DNA from: a virus
Length of the DNA: 25,135 bases
Reading direction: 5' to 3' (one strand)
Virus record (IMG/VR): IMGVR_UViG_3300035698_005097
Location: 1 to 25,135 of that record
The position numbers and the translations under genes were made by a program. Shown here piece after piece: positions 5,259-15,353 of the stretch. Each line of letters opens with the position of its first letter. Positions within the stretch are counted from its first letter, which is position 1. Below the pieces are notes generated by a model that searched no databases, had not been told where the DNA came from, and saw only the letters and a program-made list of their open reading frames with translations.

Positions 5259-7660
5259 TATATTCCTAAATGTTTTTTAATCAAATTTAAGTCTTTTATT
5301 GCGGTTTTGTATTGTTTTTTTAACTCTATATTTTCGTCGTATAGTTTATTAATACTTGCGGAGTTTATTGCGGTAATTTTAGGATAGGAAACTCTTTTAA
5401 TATTATCGTCTTCTCCAACAAAAACTATTTCAGGAAAATCTACAATAAGGTCATCGGCAACAAAACCAATATCTAGCCTGCCTGAGTCCTTCCAAATATA
5501 TCTTTTTGGCTTTAATCTCTTTGGCTCTAAATCCGTAATGTTTCTTTTAAGTCTAACGTCAGATTGTTGTATGAAATCACTAGCATAAGAATTCCCAGTT
5601 ACTCTGCAACTTCCATTAATATCTAAGGGATATATACTAGTATTGTAAGTGTCTCCTTGACCGTAATTTATTCGCATATGTCTTGCAATAGTAAGGTCTC
5701 CTTGATTATTCAAAGCCATGCACCCGTTACTGTTTCCTTGATTGTTTTTACCCCACCACCATCCTCTTCCAGATGTGGCGTCCATCTGAAAAGTCATTGC
5801 GAACTCGTTATTTAATGGACCAAAGGTATAAGCACTACCCATTCCTATACCGTATGTGCTTCCTTGCCAAACAGCGTATTTTACTCTTTGATTTGATTCA
5901 TTTGCTTCATAACTATTAGCCTTTACTAAACCATCAAAAGAAGCAAAACCATTACCTAAATTAAAAGAAATTCTAGCAGCGGTATTTGTCCTATCAATAA
6001 AGTTTAGCGATTTGTTTCCTTCGTATTTTATACCTGCTTGATAAGTGTTGTTTATGAAATAAAGTTCTCCACTATCAGAAGCGTTTTTACTTAAACGAAC
6101 ATCTCCGTTAAACATAGAATTACTTGCTACTCTAAACGTTCCGTTTACGTCTAGCTTATAAGAAGTAGAACTAAGACCAATTGCCACGTTACCCCCTTTA
6201 AACACATTCAATCCAGCCCCTCCAATATCATTATCTCCCCAATGAGATAGTATTATCCGACCCGTACCGCTTCCGTTACCTTGAAAGTATTTTACTAATC
6301 CTATTTTATCAGTATTTTGAGATGTTCCTAACAATATTTCAGACTGAACAGAACCTCCGTTTATCCTTAACCTACTTCCCGATATATCACCATTAAAACT
6401 TCCTGAACCATTAAAAGTACCTGAACCATTAGCGGTAATTCCTCCGCTAAAGTTACCAGTTCCCGTAAAGTCTACGTTTCCGTTATAAGCCAATACTCCG
6501 TTCTCCTTTAGGTTTAGTGTTCTTCCAGATACATCGTTTTGTAATTGAACACCTGACTCATTAGCACTACCTACTCCGATATATCCCTGCCTAGTTGTCC
6601 CGTTGGATTCGTAAAAAGAGAAATAAGATTGATTACCAGTCCCGCTAGAACTTCCTTTAACCCCACTAACATTAGGCATTAAAAGTTTACCTGCAAAATT
6701 AGCTTCGCCCGTAAAACTTGGAGAAGCCTTTGGTGCTAATCCTGACAAGTCTTGATTACCAGTAAATCCATTAGGATTACTACTTGAGTAATAATCAGAA
6801 GATTTAAAAGTTTTTACCTGTGCTAAATTTAAAATCTCGTCATCCATCAAGGCTCCAGATGCCCTTACATTAATAGAGTCCGTAACATCAGCGTTAGTCT
6901 CTATACTTCCCAACTTAACTATATCGGTAGTAGCTATTAACTCCCTTCCTGTAACTTTATCTACCTTATTACCTAAAGAGTTAGATAAATTTGAGATATC
7001 AGAAATATTTAAGGATACGACACCCGTCCTACCCGCAACGGAAAGAACCTTATCACTGTTATCTATCTTAGCCCATCCCGAAGCTGTTTTAACCGCCCAG
7101 TCATTTACTTCCCAATCAGTTATACCGCCTAAACTTGTAGACCCAGCCACGGTAACAATCCAAAATTGACCTGTTTTTGCATTTGGTTCTATATTTGGAC
7201 TATTTGAAGTTGCGTTCCAATTTCCCTGAGGAATTAACCCATCAGCTAAAGAGTCTAAAGCTATCTGCAAGCCGTCTATATCGGATATTTGATTAGGAGA
7301 TATCTTAATCCATTTGTTCTCTGAGAAGTATATTAAGTCACCTATGACGTAATTCTTTATACCCGCCCCTAGATTAAAGGAACCAGCAGCAGATACTTTG
7401 TATATATCACCAACAAAACCAATAGAGTTAGATAGTATTGGTGAATTTGTAGAGGCGTTCCAAGAACCCTTAAAACCCCTTAGTGTTTTTACGGTCACAA
7501 ATTGAGCATCTTGTTCTCCTTCTTGTATAGATATTTTTTTACTAGAACTATTTATGCTGACTAATTCCGTCAATTGTGACGCAAGCTTACTTTTGCTTAT
7601 TACTGAATTAATCCAATTCGTGTTTCTAGCTACTGACTGTTGTAATGTTTCTCTGCTCAT
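5258..7660 (-). CDS. Tail fibre with C-terminal S74 intramolecular chaperone
   Basis: An 800-residue fibre. Residues 65-120 and 146-199 are two copies of a small beta module (GxWNAxxNSPxI, then AGSxxLG and W.KI). The fibre hinge motif VLSVAGRTGVVSLN follows at 205-218, then Gly/Ser/Asn-rich beta repeats. The C-terminal ~105 residues are an S74 peptidase chaperone: SDVRLKRN with Ser700 and Lys705 at the same five-residue spacing as the endosialidase dyad, then IGFVADDL and a final coiled coil. In this family the domain drives trimer folding and then cuts itself off. The fibre probably binds the host surface. It lies 3 bp after the upstream tail gene and is coupled to the next by TAATG. Confidence 0.92.
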   Translation of the reverse strand: MSRETLQQSVARNTNWINSVISKSKLASQLTELVSINSSSKKISIQEGEQDAQFVTVKTLRGFKGSWNASTNSPILSNSIGFVGDIYKVSAAGSFNLGAGIKNYVIGDLIYFSENKWIKISPNQISDIDGLQIALDSLADGLIPQGNWNATSNSPNIEPNAKTGQFWIVTVAGSTSLGGITDWEVNDWAVKTASGWAKIDNSDKVLSVAGRTGVVSLNISDISNLSNSLGNKVDKVTGRELIATTDIVKLGSIETNADVTDSINVRASGALMDDEILNLAQVKTFKSSDYYSSSNPNGFTGNQDLSGLAPKASPSFTGEANFAGKLLMPNVSGVKGSSSGTGNQSYFSFYESNGTTRQGYIGVGSANESGVQLQNDVSGRTLNLKENGVLAYNGNVDFTGTGNFSGGITANGSGTFNGSGSFNGDISGSRLRINGGSVQSEILLGTSQNTDKIGLVKYFQGNGSGTGRIILSHWGDNDIGGAGLNVFKGGNVAIGLSSTSYKLDVNGTFRVASNSMFNGDVRLSKNASDSGELYFINNTYQAGIKYEGNKSLNFIDRTNTAARISFNLGNGFASFDGLVKANSYEANESNQRVKYAVWQGSTYGIGMGSAYTFGPLNNEFAMTFQMDATSGRGWWWGKNNQGNSNGCMALNNQGDLTIARHMRINYGQGDTYNTSIYPLDINGSCRVTGNSYASDFIQQSDVRLKRNITDLEPKRLKPKRYIWKDSGRLDIGFVADDLIVDFPEIVFVGEDDNIKRVSYPKITAINSASINKLYDENIELKKQYKTAIKDLNLIKKHLGI

Positions 7661-7663
7661 TTT

Positions 7664-9688
7664 TTATTTTTTAACTCTTTGGAAACCTTCTGATTCTAAT
7701 CTTAAGAGACTTGGTATCTCGTAAGAACCTACACTAAATAATTTGTCACTTCCTCTTGAAGTATATACTGCGTTTGATTTTGTCATTTGTGCCTTAACTC
7801 TATATAAATTAGTACCCGCGAGGCTAACAACCTCAGGCGACTCTTCTTTAACGTATTGTACCTCGTTCAAAAATACGAATTTATGAGCCAATGCTTGTAT
7901 AACTTTTCGCATCATTTGCTTTGGCATTAATTTAAAAGATATTAAATCATTTTCGTAACCCTCAGAGTCTACTAGATAAGTATTAATGTCTGTTTTTTCA
8001 GACTTAACGTCATCGGAAAAACCTCCTTGAAATAGGTCAATCGGTATTCTTACTCTATTCCTAATACCTGTTCCGTAGAACATATCGGTATTGTTTTCGT
8101 TGTAGTATTCTATTAATAGAGTGTCTTGGTGTGTTTCCAATACCTCGATAACCTCACTTAAATAAACCTCTTCCGAAAAAGATAAGTCAGTATCTGTTTG
8201 AGAAATATTTACTTGTATTTTCTTGTTTAAGAATTGTTGCATATTTATACTAAACTCGTAAATATTATAGCTTTCTAGACTATAAATACTACTAACAGTT
8301 ACGGTAGCACTTAAACTAGTGTAAGAAGCGTCTATTACCAAAACATACGCAGCTACTTCTTCGTCAAATATAATATTTACTATTTTAAACCAACCTCCGT
8401 TAACAAATACAAAGTTACCTATAACTCCCCAAGCTGGTAAGTTTCCGTTAAGATTATAATCACCAGAGGTAGTTCCCGTAGAGTAGTTGTAAGTATTTCC
8501 AGACAAGAAATACAAACCAGTCTCTACCCCTAGATTGGATATATTGTATATTATAGCGTCTCTACTGTCTTTTAAATCAATATAGTCAGTCTTAGCTTCG
8601 GTAGTTATATTTGTCTCGCTAAGGTTCTCGTCTACAACCGTAACAACTATATTGGAGTAGTTTGTTTTTATCTGTGTGGTTATAATATCACAACCTTGAA
8701 ACAATTGAGTATATTCATAAGAATTTTCAGTGTAAGGTAATTGCCAGCTTAATGTATTTTCGTCATTTTTGTAATCAGAGCAATTTCCCCAATTAGTATA
8801 TCTAGCAAATCTAATCGAGTTTGACTTACTTGGCAAGTCGGAATAAGGAAATCTCTCTCCAACACCTCCGTCTTCAAAAGAGGGTATTGTCACACTAGAG
8901 GTAGCTACGCATCCGTAAATATCATTAACGTAAACCGTATAATTGTCAGCTAAAAGACCGTTAAAAACATTGCTCTCTTGATAATTTACTCCGTCTAAAG
9001 AGTATTTATTGCCGTTTGACTCCCACAATACACCTATTCTTGTTACGGTTAAAGTTGCTCCTGACGGTGAGTTCAAATAAGAAGTTGTTATCTGAGAACT
9101 AACTACTGGCAACTTGGCTAAAACATTGTACCTATCAGTTTCAGAACCCTGCTTTACTATAAGCGTACGGTATCGACCCCTTGGTAAATTTACCAAAGTA
9201 AAAGGATTGGACGATACGGAAATTTCAGGACCACCTTCTAAGGTATAGCTATCTACTTGTCTATTTGTAGTAATATCTGCGTCTAACTGAGAGCAGGGGT
9301 CTTGAGAAGGGGCTTTAAATTCTACTTTGGTTATATCTAAAGCAGGTACGTCTGGAACGTTTGTAAAAGATACTACTAGACTTGGAATATCCGTAAAAAA
9401 CCTATTAGCTATAAAAAAATTAGGAGACGAAACAGTTATTCTTAAAGTTCTATTATCACCACTACCTGATAGTAAGAGGCTGTACGTATTAGTACTATTA
9501 TAGTCTACTTGAAATGAGTTTTTTAAATTATTGATAGTTTGCTCTATACTGTTACCAATAACCACTTGCCTTCTAGTCGATCTTTGTGTAAACTGAAAAC
9601 GCTCAAGAATATTAACTATGTTATTAAAAACTATAACACTTCCGTTAGTTGGTCGAGCAGTAAGGTTTATCGTGATAGTACTTGCCAT
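7664..9688 (-). CDS. Large distal tail protein with SprB-like repeat
   Basis: A 674-residue protein between the other distal tail gene and the fibre, most likely a baseplate or tail-tip component. Residues 1-95 form a separate alpha/beta-looking domain. Residues about 228-260 (YSLDGVNYQ ... NYTVYVNDIYGC) match the SprB repeat pattern, in which a Y-x-L-x-G start is followed by YTVxVxDxxGC; residues 147-180 may be a degenerate copy. SprB repeats occur in the gliding-motility adhesin of Flavobacteriia. The rest is beta-rich with no catalytic motif. Spacing to neighbours is 3 bp on each side. Tail location is well supported by context; the exact position in the particle is not. Confidence 0.65.
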   Translation of the reverse strand: MASTITINLTARPTNGSVIVFNNIVNILERFQFTQRSTRRQVVIGNSIEQTINNLKNSFQVDYNSTNTYSLLLSGSGDNRTLRITVSSPNFFIANRFFTDIPSLVVSFTNVPDVPALDITKVEFKAPSQDPCSQLDADITTNRQVDSYTLEGGPEISVSSNPFTLVNLPRGRYRTLIVKQGSETDRYNVLAKLPVVSSQITTSYLNSPSGATLTVTRIGVLWESNGNKYSLDGVNYQESNVFNGLLADNYTVYVNDIYGCVATSSVTIPSFEDGGVGERFPYSDLPSKSNSIRFARYTNWGNCSDYKNDENTLSWQLPYTENSYEYTQLFQGCDIITTQIKTNYSNIVVTVVDENLSETNITTEAKTDYIDLKDSRDAIIYNISNLGVETGLYFLSGNTYNYSTGTTSGDYNLNGNLPAWGVIGNFVFVNGGWFKIVNIIFDEEVAAYVLVIDASYTSLSATVTVSSIYSLESYNIYEFSINMQQFLNKKIQVNISQTDTDLSFSEEVYLSEVIEVLETHQDTLLIEYYNENNTDMFYGTGIRNRVRIPIDLFQGGFSDDVKSEKTDINTYLVDSEGYENDLISFKLMPKQMMRKVIQALAHKFVFLNEVQYVKEESPEVVSLAGTNLYRVKAQMTKSNAVYTSRGSDKLFSVGSYEIPSLLRLESEGFQRVKK

Positions 9689-9691
9689 AAT

Positions 9692-12061
9692 TTATATAGT
9701 ATTAAATTTTTTAATAGTCCAATTCCCAACTCCATTGGGTGATAGTTTTTGAATGTATCCTTCTTCAATTTCACCCTCTTCATTCATAAATGAAACAAGA
9801 CCATAGAAGTTTGGAATTTCTTTTCCCAAAACTACGGTTTTTCCTTGAACCTTTTGTAACAAATCGTAATCAACATTAAATTCAAACTCAATAATTTCTC
9901 CGTCCATTCGAGCAGTTTCTAGGTTTTTATTCTCAATGTTTCCGTTTTCTGAGTGAGAGACCCCTCCGTACTGAGGGTAGTCTACTGATTTTAATTTAGT
10001 TGTTAAACCACTATTAGCTACCGAACTACCGTATCTTATAAGGTCAAGAGGATACTTTACTAAACCAGTACCAATTTCCCAACCATGCCTAAGCAAAATA
10101 TTAAAAGGTGATAGCCTTAAATTCTGAGCCGTATCAGGACTAAAAACTCCTGTAGGTTTTTCTGAAAAATCATTTTGCCAAAGTCTTTGACTAAAAATAT
10201 TACTACCTTGAGTTCTTACCAGGTCAAGCAACCATATAGAATCGTCGTACTTTGTATCCTCAGTGGGAAAAAGTGAGAACGGTTTTCTTCTAGCAAACTC
10301 AAGACCGTAAGAATCAGCCCTGTACTTAATTAAAACACTATATATTTGCTCCAACTTATCTATAACAGTAGTGAAAGTAGTCTTTGTATTGTACTCGTCA
10401 AGACCAATAGCCTCCTCGTATTTACCGCCCTTAGTATAACCTATCTCCAAACCTGAGTAAAATGAGTCGGTCTCTAGGGATCTACGAACGTTGGTTACTT
10501 GAGAGTATTTAAACTTACCATTTACAATAGACCCAAGCCTTATAAGAACGTTTTTGTTGTAAAAATAATCTAACTTTTCTATTCTAAATGTTTCCTTAAA
10601 ACCAATCTTCTCAACACCTGCTCCCAAGTGCCAAGCACCAAAATAAGATTCGTAAAATTCCTTAAAACTAGTAGTCATTGGCTTGTATCTATTTTGACCG
10701 TTAGCCTCAGCTGCGTCGTCCTTGCTAAAGCCCCTAACCCAGAATCCGTGAGATATTCCAATCAAAGAAGCTTCTCCGTCTTTTTGATAACCGTCTTCTT
10801 TTTTTCCTAAGACATTACTTACTAGTAAGTTCTTTGTATCAGTAAATAACTCAAGAAATCTATTTGCAACATCAAAAGGCAAGTGAACATTATTTCTACT
10901 CGGAAAATAAGCACTATCTTCTAGTATTTCTACTGAAGAAGTCATATCCTTAAATGTTGGACGAAGATTACCGCTACTAAAAGAACCACCCCAATCTGTA
11001 GCCGTTCCAAAAAATTGAAGAGATAAACTTTCCCCCTTAAGTAATTCTATATTAAATTCAGTTTGAACACCGTCAACTTCACTATCGTAGTTGTTTTTAA
11101 TAAGGGTATTACCGCTAATCATATTGCCAGTAAAATTAATTACCTCTTCTTTAAAAATATAATCTATACTATCCCTGTACTTTGAAATTCTTAAGTAAAA
11201 ATTAGCGTTATCTAGTTCCTTTATATCTCTTTGATTTCCGATCCCAAACTCTTTATTTGCGTCAAATATGCTAAACTTGTATTTTAATTTTACATTAATT
11301 TTTTTGTCCCTATCGCTATCAATGTAAAACATACTCTCTACCCTACCCACCTCTGTATCGTTTTGAGCATAAGTAATCATTGATAACCTACCCCCTGAAA
11401 ACTGATTTATTTTTATATCAGAAACGTATGTAGTTAATAAAGGGTAGCCCATTGTTCCAAAGTAATTGTTATTGTTTTGAAACCTCATACTAAATTCTCT
11501 AAACCCAATAGAGTTTTCGGTTGTAGGTTCTGAATACGTATATTCTGACCCAGTTTCTAGTAATGAATTTAACTGAATGTTTCTACCCTCAAGAGCTACT
11601 TGATTAGGCTCCAGATAAGCTATCTCTTTTCCGCTTAAAGTATCCAACCTATCTAGTTCTATTGATTCGTTTTGCCTAGCCTTTATAATCCTTAAAAGAC
11701 CGCTACTAACAAACTTTATAGATACGCCTTGATTCTCTCTTGAGTAGGTTGAAAAATCCAAGAAACCAGTATATGATTGCTGCCATTCGTCAGTTGACGG
11801 ATTTCTCTCTTCTTTTGTTAAAATTAAATCTGCGTTTATTCCGTATATGTCATAGATATTTTTTATAAAATTATAACCACTATTGTAGAAAGTTAAGTCG
11901 TTTGTCATTTGAGGAAATATTCCATGAAAAGAACCGTCTCTAACAAACTCATTATCGTCGCTATTAAACCCAACAGGCTCCTCAACTATTTGTTGACCTG
12001 TTGGATTGTGTGTTAGCTTGTATCTTACTCTATCTGTGTATATTGGGTATATGCTACTCAT
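9692..12061 (-). CDS. Large tail/baseplate structural protein
   Basis: A 789-residue protein encoded directly after the tape measure gene, sharing one base with it (TAATG). In siphoviruses this slot usually holds the distal tail (Dit) or tail-associated (Tal) protein that caps the tube. The sequence is beta-rich and acidic, with no transmembrane segment and no enzyme motif that I recognise. The N-terminal ~135 residues (from IYPIYTDRVRYKLTH to SSGLLRIIKARQNE) look like a Dit-type domain, but that is only a guess from pattern and place. The structural role is inferred from order and size. Confidence 0.6.
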   Translation of the reverse strand: MSSIYPIYTDRVRYKLTHNPTGQQIVEEPVGFNSDDNEFVRDGSFHGIFPQMTNDLTFYNSGYNFIKNIYDIYGINADLILTKEERNPSTDEWQQSYTGFLDFSTYSRENQGVSIKFVSSGLLRIIKARQNESIELDRLDTLSGKEIAYLEPNQVALEGRNIQLNSLLETGSEYTYSEPTTENSIGFREFSMRFQNNNNYFGTMGYPLLTTYVSDIKINQFSGGRLSMITYAQNDTEVGRVESMFYIDSDRDKKINVKLKYKFSIFDANKEFGIGNQRDIKELDNANFYLRISKYRDSIDYIFKEEVINFTGNMISGNTLIKNNYDSEVDGVQTEFNIELLKGESLSLQFFGTATDWGGSFSSGNLRPTFKDMTSSVEILEDSAYFPSRNNVHLPFDVANRFLELFTDTKNLLVSNVLGKKEDGYQKDGEASLIGISHGFWVRGFSKDDAAEANGQNRYKPMTTSFKEFYESYFGAWHLGAGVEKIGFKETFRIEKLDYFYNKNVLIRLGSIVNGKFKYSQVTNVRRSLETDSFYSGLEIGYTKGGKYEEAIGLDEYNTKTTFTTVIDKLEQIYSVLIKYRADSYGLEFARRKPFSLFPTEDTKYDDSIWLLDLVRTQGSNIFSQRLWQNDFSEKPTGVFSPDTAQNLRLSPFNILLRHGWEIGTGLVKYPLDLIRYGSSVANSGLTTKLKSVDYPQYGGVSHSENGNIENKNLETARMDGEIIEFEFNVDYDLLQKVQGKTVVLGKEIPNFYGLVSFMNEEGEIEEGYIQKLSPNGVGNWTIKKFNTI

Positions 12062-15000
12062 TAGTTTAAAAGTTTAGATTTCCAGATTTGATGCTTAATA
12101 TCAATGTTTTGTGTTTTTACAAAGGTATTAGATTTAGAGTTCTTAACTGCCTTTGTATTCAATAACATTGCGTCTAACAATCTTTCGTCCAATTCTCTTT
12201 GTCCTGACATTATTTCGTCTAAGTTTTTTTGACTTAAACTTATACTAGCAAGAAGACTAGAGGAGTGAAGCATAGCACTCATATCACTTGGATTTTGTTC
12301 GTTAAACTTGTCAACCGAAGAAAATATCTCTGTTCCTTTTTGAAGACCCACTACCGTGTCTGTATTAGGTGTTAAGGATATATTTCCGTCAGGAGTTCTA
12401 ATAACCTCTTGTCTTCCACCGTCACCAACGACCGCCAATCCGTCTTTACCCATTACACCACCTTGAGCAAACTTAGGTAGAGGTTGCGCAATAACAGCTG
12501 CTGCCTGCAAAGCCCCTAAACCTATAAGTACAGGTATTAAAGGTATTCCCAAGAAACCAGTAGTTGCTAAGGTTTTTGAAACAGCAATAGCGGTATTTAT
12601 GGCAATAGCAATTAGTGCGTTCGCCTTTTCCGCAATAGCTTGTTTTCTTTGTACTTTCTTCTTTTTTTCTTCTAATTTTTCTAAGTCTCTATTTTCTTGT
12701 ATTCTTAAAAGCCTTGTCTGTTCAGCGTCTCCTTGTGCTAGTAAAAACAATTCATCATATTTTACCCTAGTAGCCTCTATCTCTGCGTCTATATTAGCTA
12801 TTTGATTGTCAAAAACCGCACCCGATAAATCAGTAATAGCCTGAGAATACTTCATAGCGTAATCAGCAGCCATTTCTAACTGTTCTTTTCGTGTTGGCTC
12901 ATCTTTAGTTTCTTCTGATTTATTACTTACTTTAGAACCCTCCAATACATCAATAGTAGCTTGCAATGACTGCTTTTGAGCATCGGTAGCTGTTGTAAGT
13001 GCTGCTAAACCTTTTAACTCGGCTATCTGTAAATCTAGCGATTTGTTTGTCTTTTCGGTTTCTAACTCTAATACATCTTTTGTATATTTTTTGTTTAAAT
13101 TTATTTTATCTTTTTTAGAGATACCTAGAACGGACAAAGAGTCATTTAAGTCTTTTGTTAGTTTTGTTTTTCTATTTGCTATGTCCTGATCTAGCTCTAG
13201 TTGGTTAAATTCAAATCCCTTTGATACAAAATCACTCTCTCTTGACGCGTAATTATCGTTTATTTTTTCTATTTCTTGTTTTGTATTTTCTACTACGATT
13301 AACTCCTGATAACCTTGTTGAGTTCTTAATTCCGTAATTGCATTTAACTGCTCCTTGGTTAAACGCGCCTCGCTACCCGCGCTGTCTTTTATCGCTTTTA
13401 TTTTTTGCTCAGTACTTTTTGATATTATATCTAGTTTATCCTCTTCAATTAATTTAGCTATTAGTGTTTCTTTTTGACCAGTCTCCTTTATAGTGTCAAG
13501 TATTTTTTTATCACCAGCCTGAGCTTCTTTAATTTTTTTCTCATTAAATAAGATAAAGGTTTTTAACTCTTCGGCTAATGCTTTTCTTCTAAAATCAGAA
13601 ATCTCTTCAATACCGTTTTTAGTCTCTTTTTCTCCTAAATCTACGGCAACAGAACCCTCAGCCAAAAGTCTTGTAGCGTTCATTTTACCCTCAGCTTCAC
13701 TCAGTCTTAAGGTAGCTTTTTCTAACTTTTCAGCTTCCTCTGTTCTCCTTCCTCGTATTTTTGTTCTGCTATCACTTTTTGACGGGTCTCTTACGTCTAA
13801 CTCCAATTGAGCTAATCTTTTTTGATGCTCTTTTACAAGTTCTTCCTCTTCTTTAAATTCAATAAAAGTCTTAGCGTATTTTTCCTTTGCTATTTTCTCC
13901 TCTACTTTATCTATCTCAGCTTGATAATCTAGCAATGCCTTACTAGCCTTTCTAACCGCCTCATGCGCTCCGTCTTTTGCTAATTTACCTACTGCGTTTT
14001 GAGTAGCTATTACGGTTGCTTTTTTTAGGTCTTTAAGTTTTTCACCGTTCTTTTTTGTCAACTCAAGTTCTTCACTAGCTGCCTTTCTAATAGCTTCGGT
14101 TTGCTTGTTGAAACCAGCCTCTAGAAAATCCGCGTTAGCAACTTCTTCTGAGTTAAACAATCTATCTATACCTTTTACAAAGGCTTCGGCAGATTCAAAA
14201 ACACCTTTTAAGAAACTCTTTATAATACTACCTTCACCCGTTAGGTTTTTAACAAAGTTTTGATAAGAGGTTGTTAGTCTATTCTGAGAAGCAACCAATG
14301 TATCTACCTTATCTACGGTATCTAATCCAAAAGCTAACTCAACAGCTCTAGCAAAACCAGGAAGAACCTCAGCCGATAGTAACTCACCCGCCTTTAACAT
14401 TTTATCTAATTGAGGAAGAGTAACACCTAAACTTGCTGCCATTATACCAAAAGCACCTGGCAATCTTTCACCTAATTGTCTCCTCAACTCCTCAGTAGTT
14501 ACTTTACCTTTAGAAAGCATTTGCTCTAAGGCTAGGAATACCCCTGAAAGTTCGTCGGTACGTAAACCAAGAACAGATCCAGCTTTAGCCATTGTCCCAA
14601 ATATTTTCTGAGTATCCTTTAAAGCTAATCCAGAGTTACGGGCAGCTGCTGCAAACTTTATAAATCTAGTAGAGGTCGCAACTAATGCGAGACCTAAATC
14701 AGAGGAAAGCTTTAACATAAAAGCTGTATTCATCTTAGCTTCGGACAAAGTCTTAGATGTTCTTTCTAAGGCAAATCTTAGTGAGTCAAAGGTCTTAGCT
14801 AACTCAAAAACACTAGTAAATAGCTTCATTGCCAAGTCCTTAAGTTTTGTTAAGGCAAACAAGATACCACCACCAGTAAGTATTCCTTTTATATTTCCTA
14901 GACCTGAGAAAAAACCTTTGTTTGATTTATCTGCTTTTCTAGTTGCTATTGAGACTTGAGAATACGTAGACGTTAATTCCTTTAACCTACCTTTTACTTT

Positions 15001-15348
15001 TAAGATCCTCATTTCGTACTGTAACCAAGACTTGTTTGAGGTAGTTAATTCTTTCTGTTCTTTTTGTAATTTAGAAATTTCTAAATTTAAAGCCTTAGCG
15101 GTTCCTTCTATTGTTTTTACACTACGCTTCTTTGTTTCGGTTAAGTTTTTGTTTGCGGTTATTAGCTTGTTAATAGCCTGAATTTCAGCAACTATTTTGT
15201 CATTACCCTGAACACCGCCCATTGTTGTTTTTGAGCCAGCTGTATTTACCTTAAGTATTTCTCTATGTAAAAGTTCCAACTTATCGGTAGCAACTTTTAT
15301 TTCTTCAATTGCTTTTTTGGATATTATAATATCAACTTGACCTGCCAT
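12061..15348 (-). CDS. Tail tape measure protein
   Basis: This 1095-residue protein is the longest in the window. It has an N-terminal coiled coil (about 1-135) and a tape-measure domain at about 180-340, with ALKDTQKIFGTMAKAGSVLG and TTEELRRQLGERLPGAFGIM in the typical pattern. A long Lys/Glu-rich helical region (about 420-900) follows, then a hydrophobic stretch at 909-957 rich in Ala, Ile and Leu, and finally a Gly-rich segment (FAQGGVMGKDGLAVVGDGG). Tape measures set tail length at about 0.15 nm per residue, suggesting a tail of roughly 160 nm, and help DNA cross the cell envelope. The downstream gene is coupled by TAATG. Confidence 0.95.
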   Translation of the reverse strand: MAGQVDIIISKKAIEEIKVATDKLELLHREILKVNTAGSKTTMGGVQGNDKIVAEIQAINKLITANKNLTETKKRSVKTIEGTAKALNLEISKLQKEQKELTTSNKSWLQYEMRILKVKGRLKELTSTYSQVSIATRKADKSNKGFFSGLGNIKGILTGGGILFALTKLKDLAMKLFTSVFELAKTFDSLRFALERTSKTLSEAKMNTAFMLKLSSDLGLALVATSTRFIKFAAAARNSGLALKDTQKIFGTMAKAGSVLGLRTDELSGVFLALEQMLSKGKVTTEELRRQLGERLPGAFGIMAASLGVTLPQLDKMLKAGELLSAEVLPGFARAVELAFGLDTVDKVDTLVASQNRLTTSYQNFVKNLTGEGSIIKSFLKGVFESAEAFVKGIDRLFNSEEVANADFLEAGFNKQTEAIRKAASEELELTKKNGEKLKDLKKATVIATQNAVGKLAKDGAHEAVRKASKALLDYQAEIDKVEEKIAKEKYAKTFIEFKEEEELVKEHQKRLAQLELDVRDPSKSDSRTKIRGRRTEEAEKLEKATLRLSEAEGKMNATRLLAEGSVAVDLGEKETKNGIEEISDFRRKALAEELKTFILFNEKKIKEAQAGDKKILDTIKETGQKETLIAKLIEEDKLDIISKSTEQKIKAIKDSAGSEARLTKEQLNAITELRTQQGYQELIVVENTKQEIEKINDNYASRESDFVSKGFEFNQLELDQDIANRKTKLTKDLNDSLSVLGISKKDKINLNKKYTKDVLELETEKTNKSLDLQIAELKGLAALTTATDAQKQSLQATIDVLEGSKVSNKSEETKDEPTRKEQLEMAADYAMKYSQAITDLSGAVFDNQIANIDAEIEATRVKYDELFLLAQGDAEQTRLLRIQENRDLEKLEEKKKKVQRKQAIAEKANALIAIAINTAIAVSKTLATTGFLGIPLIPVLIGLGALQAAAVIAQPLPKFAQGGVMGKDGLAVVGDGGRQEVIRTPDGNISLTPNTDTVVGLQKGTEIFSSVDKFNEQNPSDMSAMLHSSSLLASISLSQKNLDEIMSGQRELDERLLDAMLLNTKAVKNSKSNTFVKTQNIDIKHQIWKSKLLN

Positions 15349-15353
15349 AACTT

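Noticed and set aside
5258-7660. Diversity-generating retroelement acting on the tail fibre
   Set aside because: No reverse transcriptase gene or template repeat was seen anywhere in the window.
12599-12805. Plus-strand ORF inside the tape measure gene
   Set aside because: Cys/Ser/Phe-rich antisense translation of a Lys/Glu/Ala helical region, a usual shadow of coiled-coil coding sequence, with no separate support.
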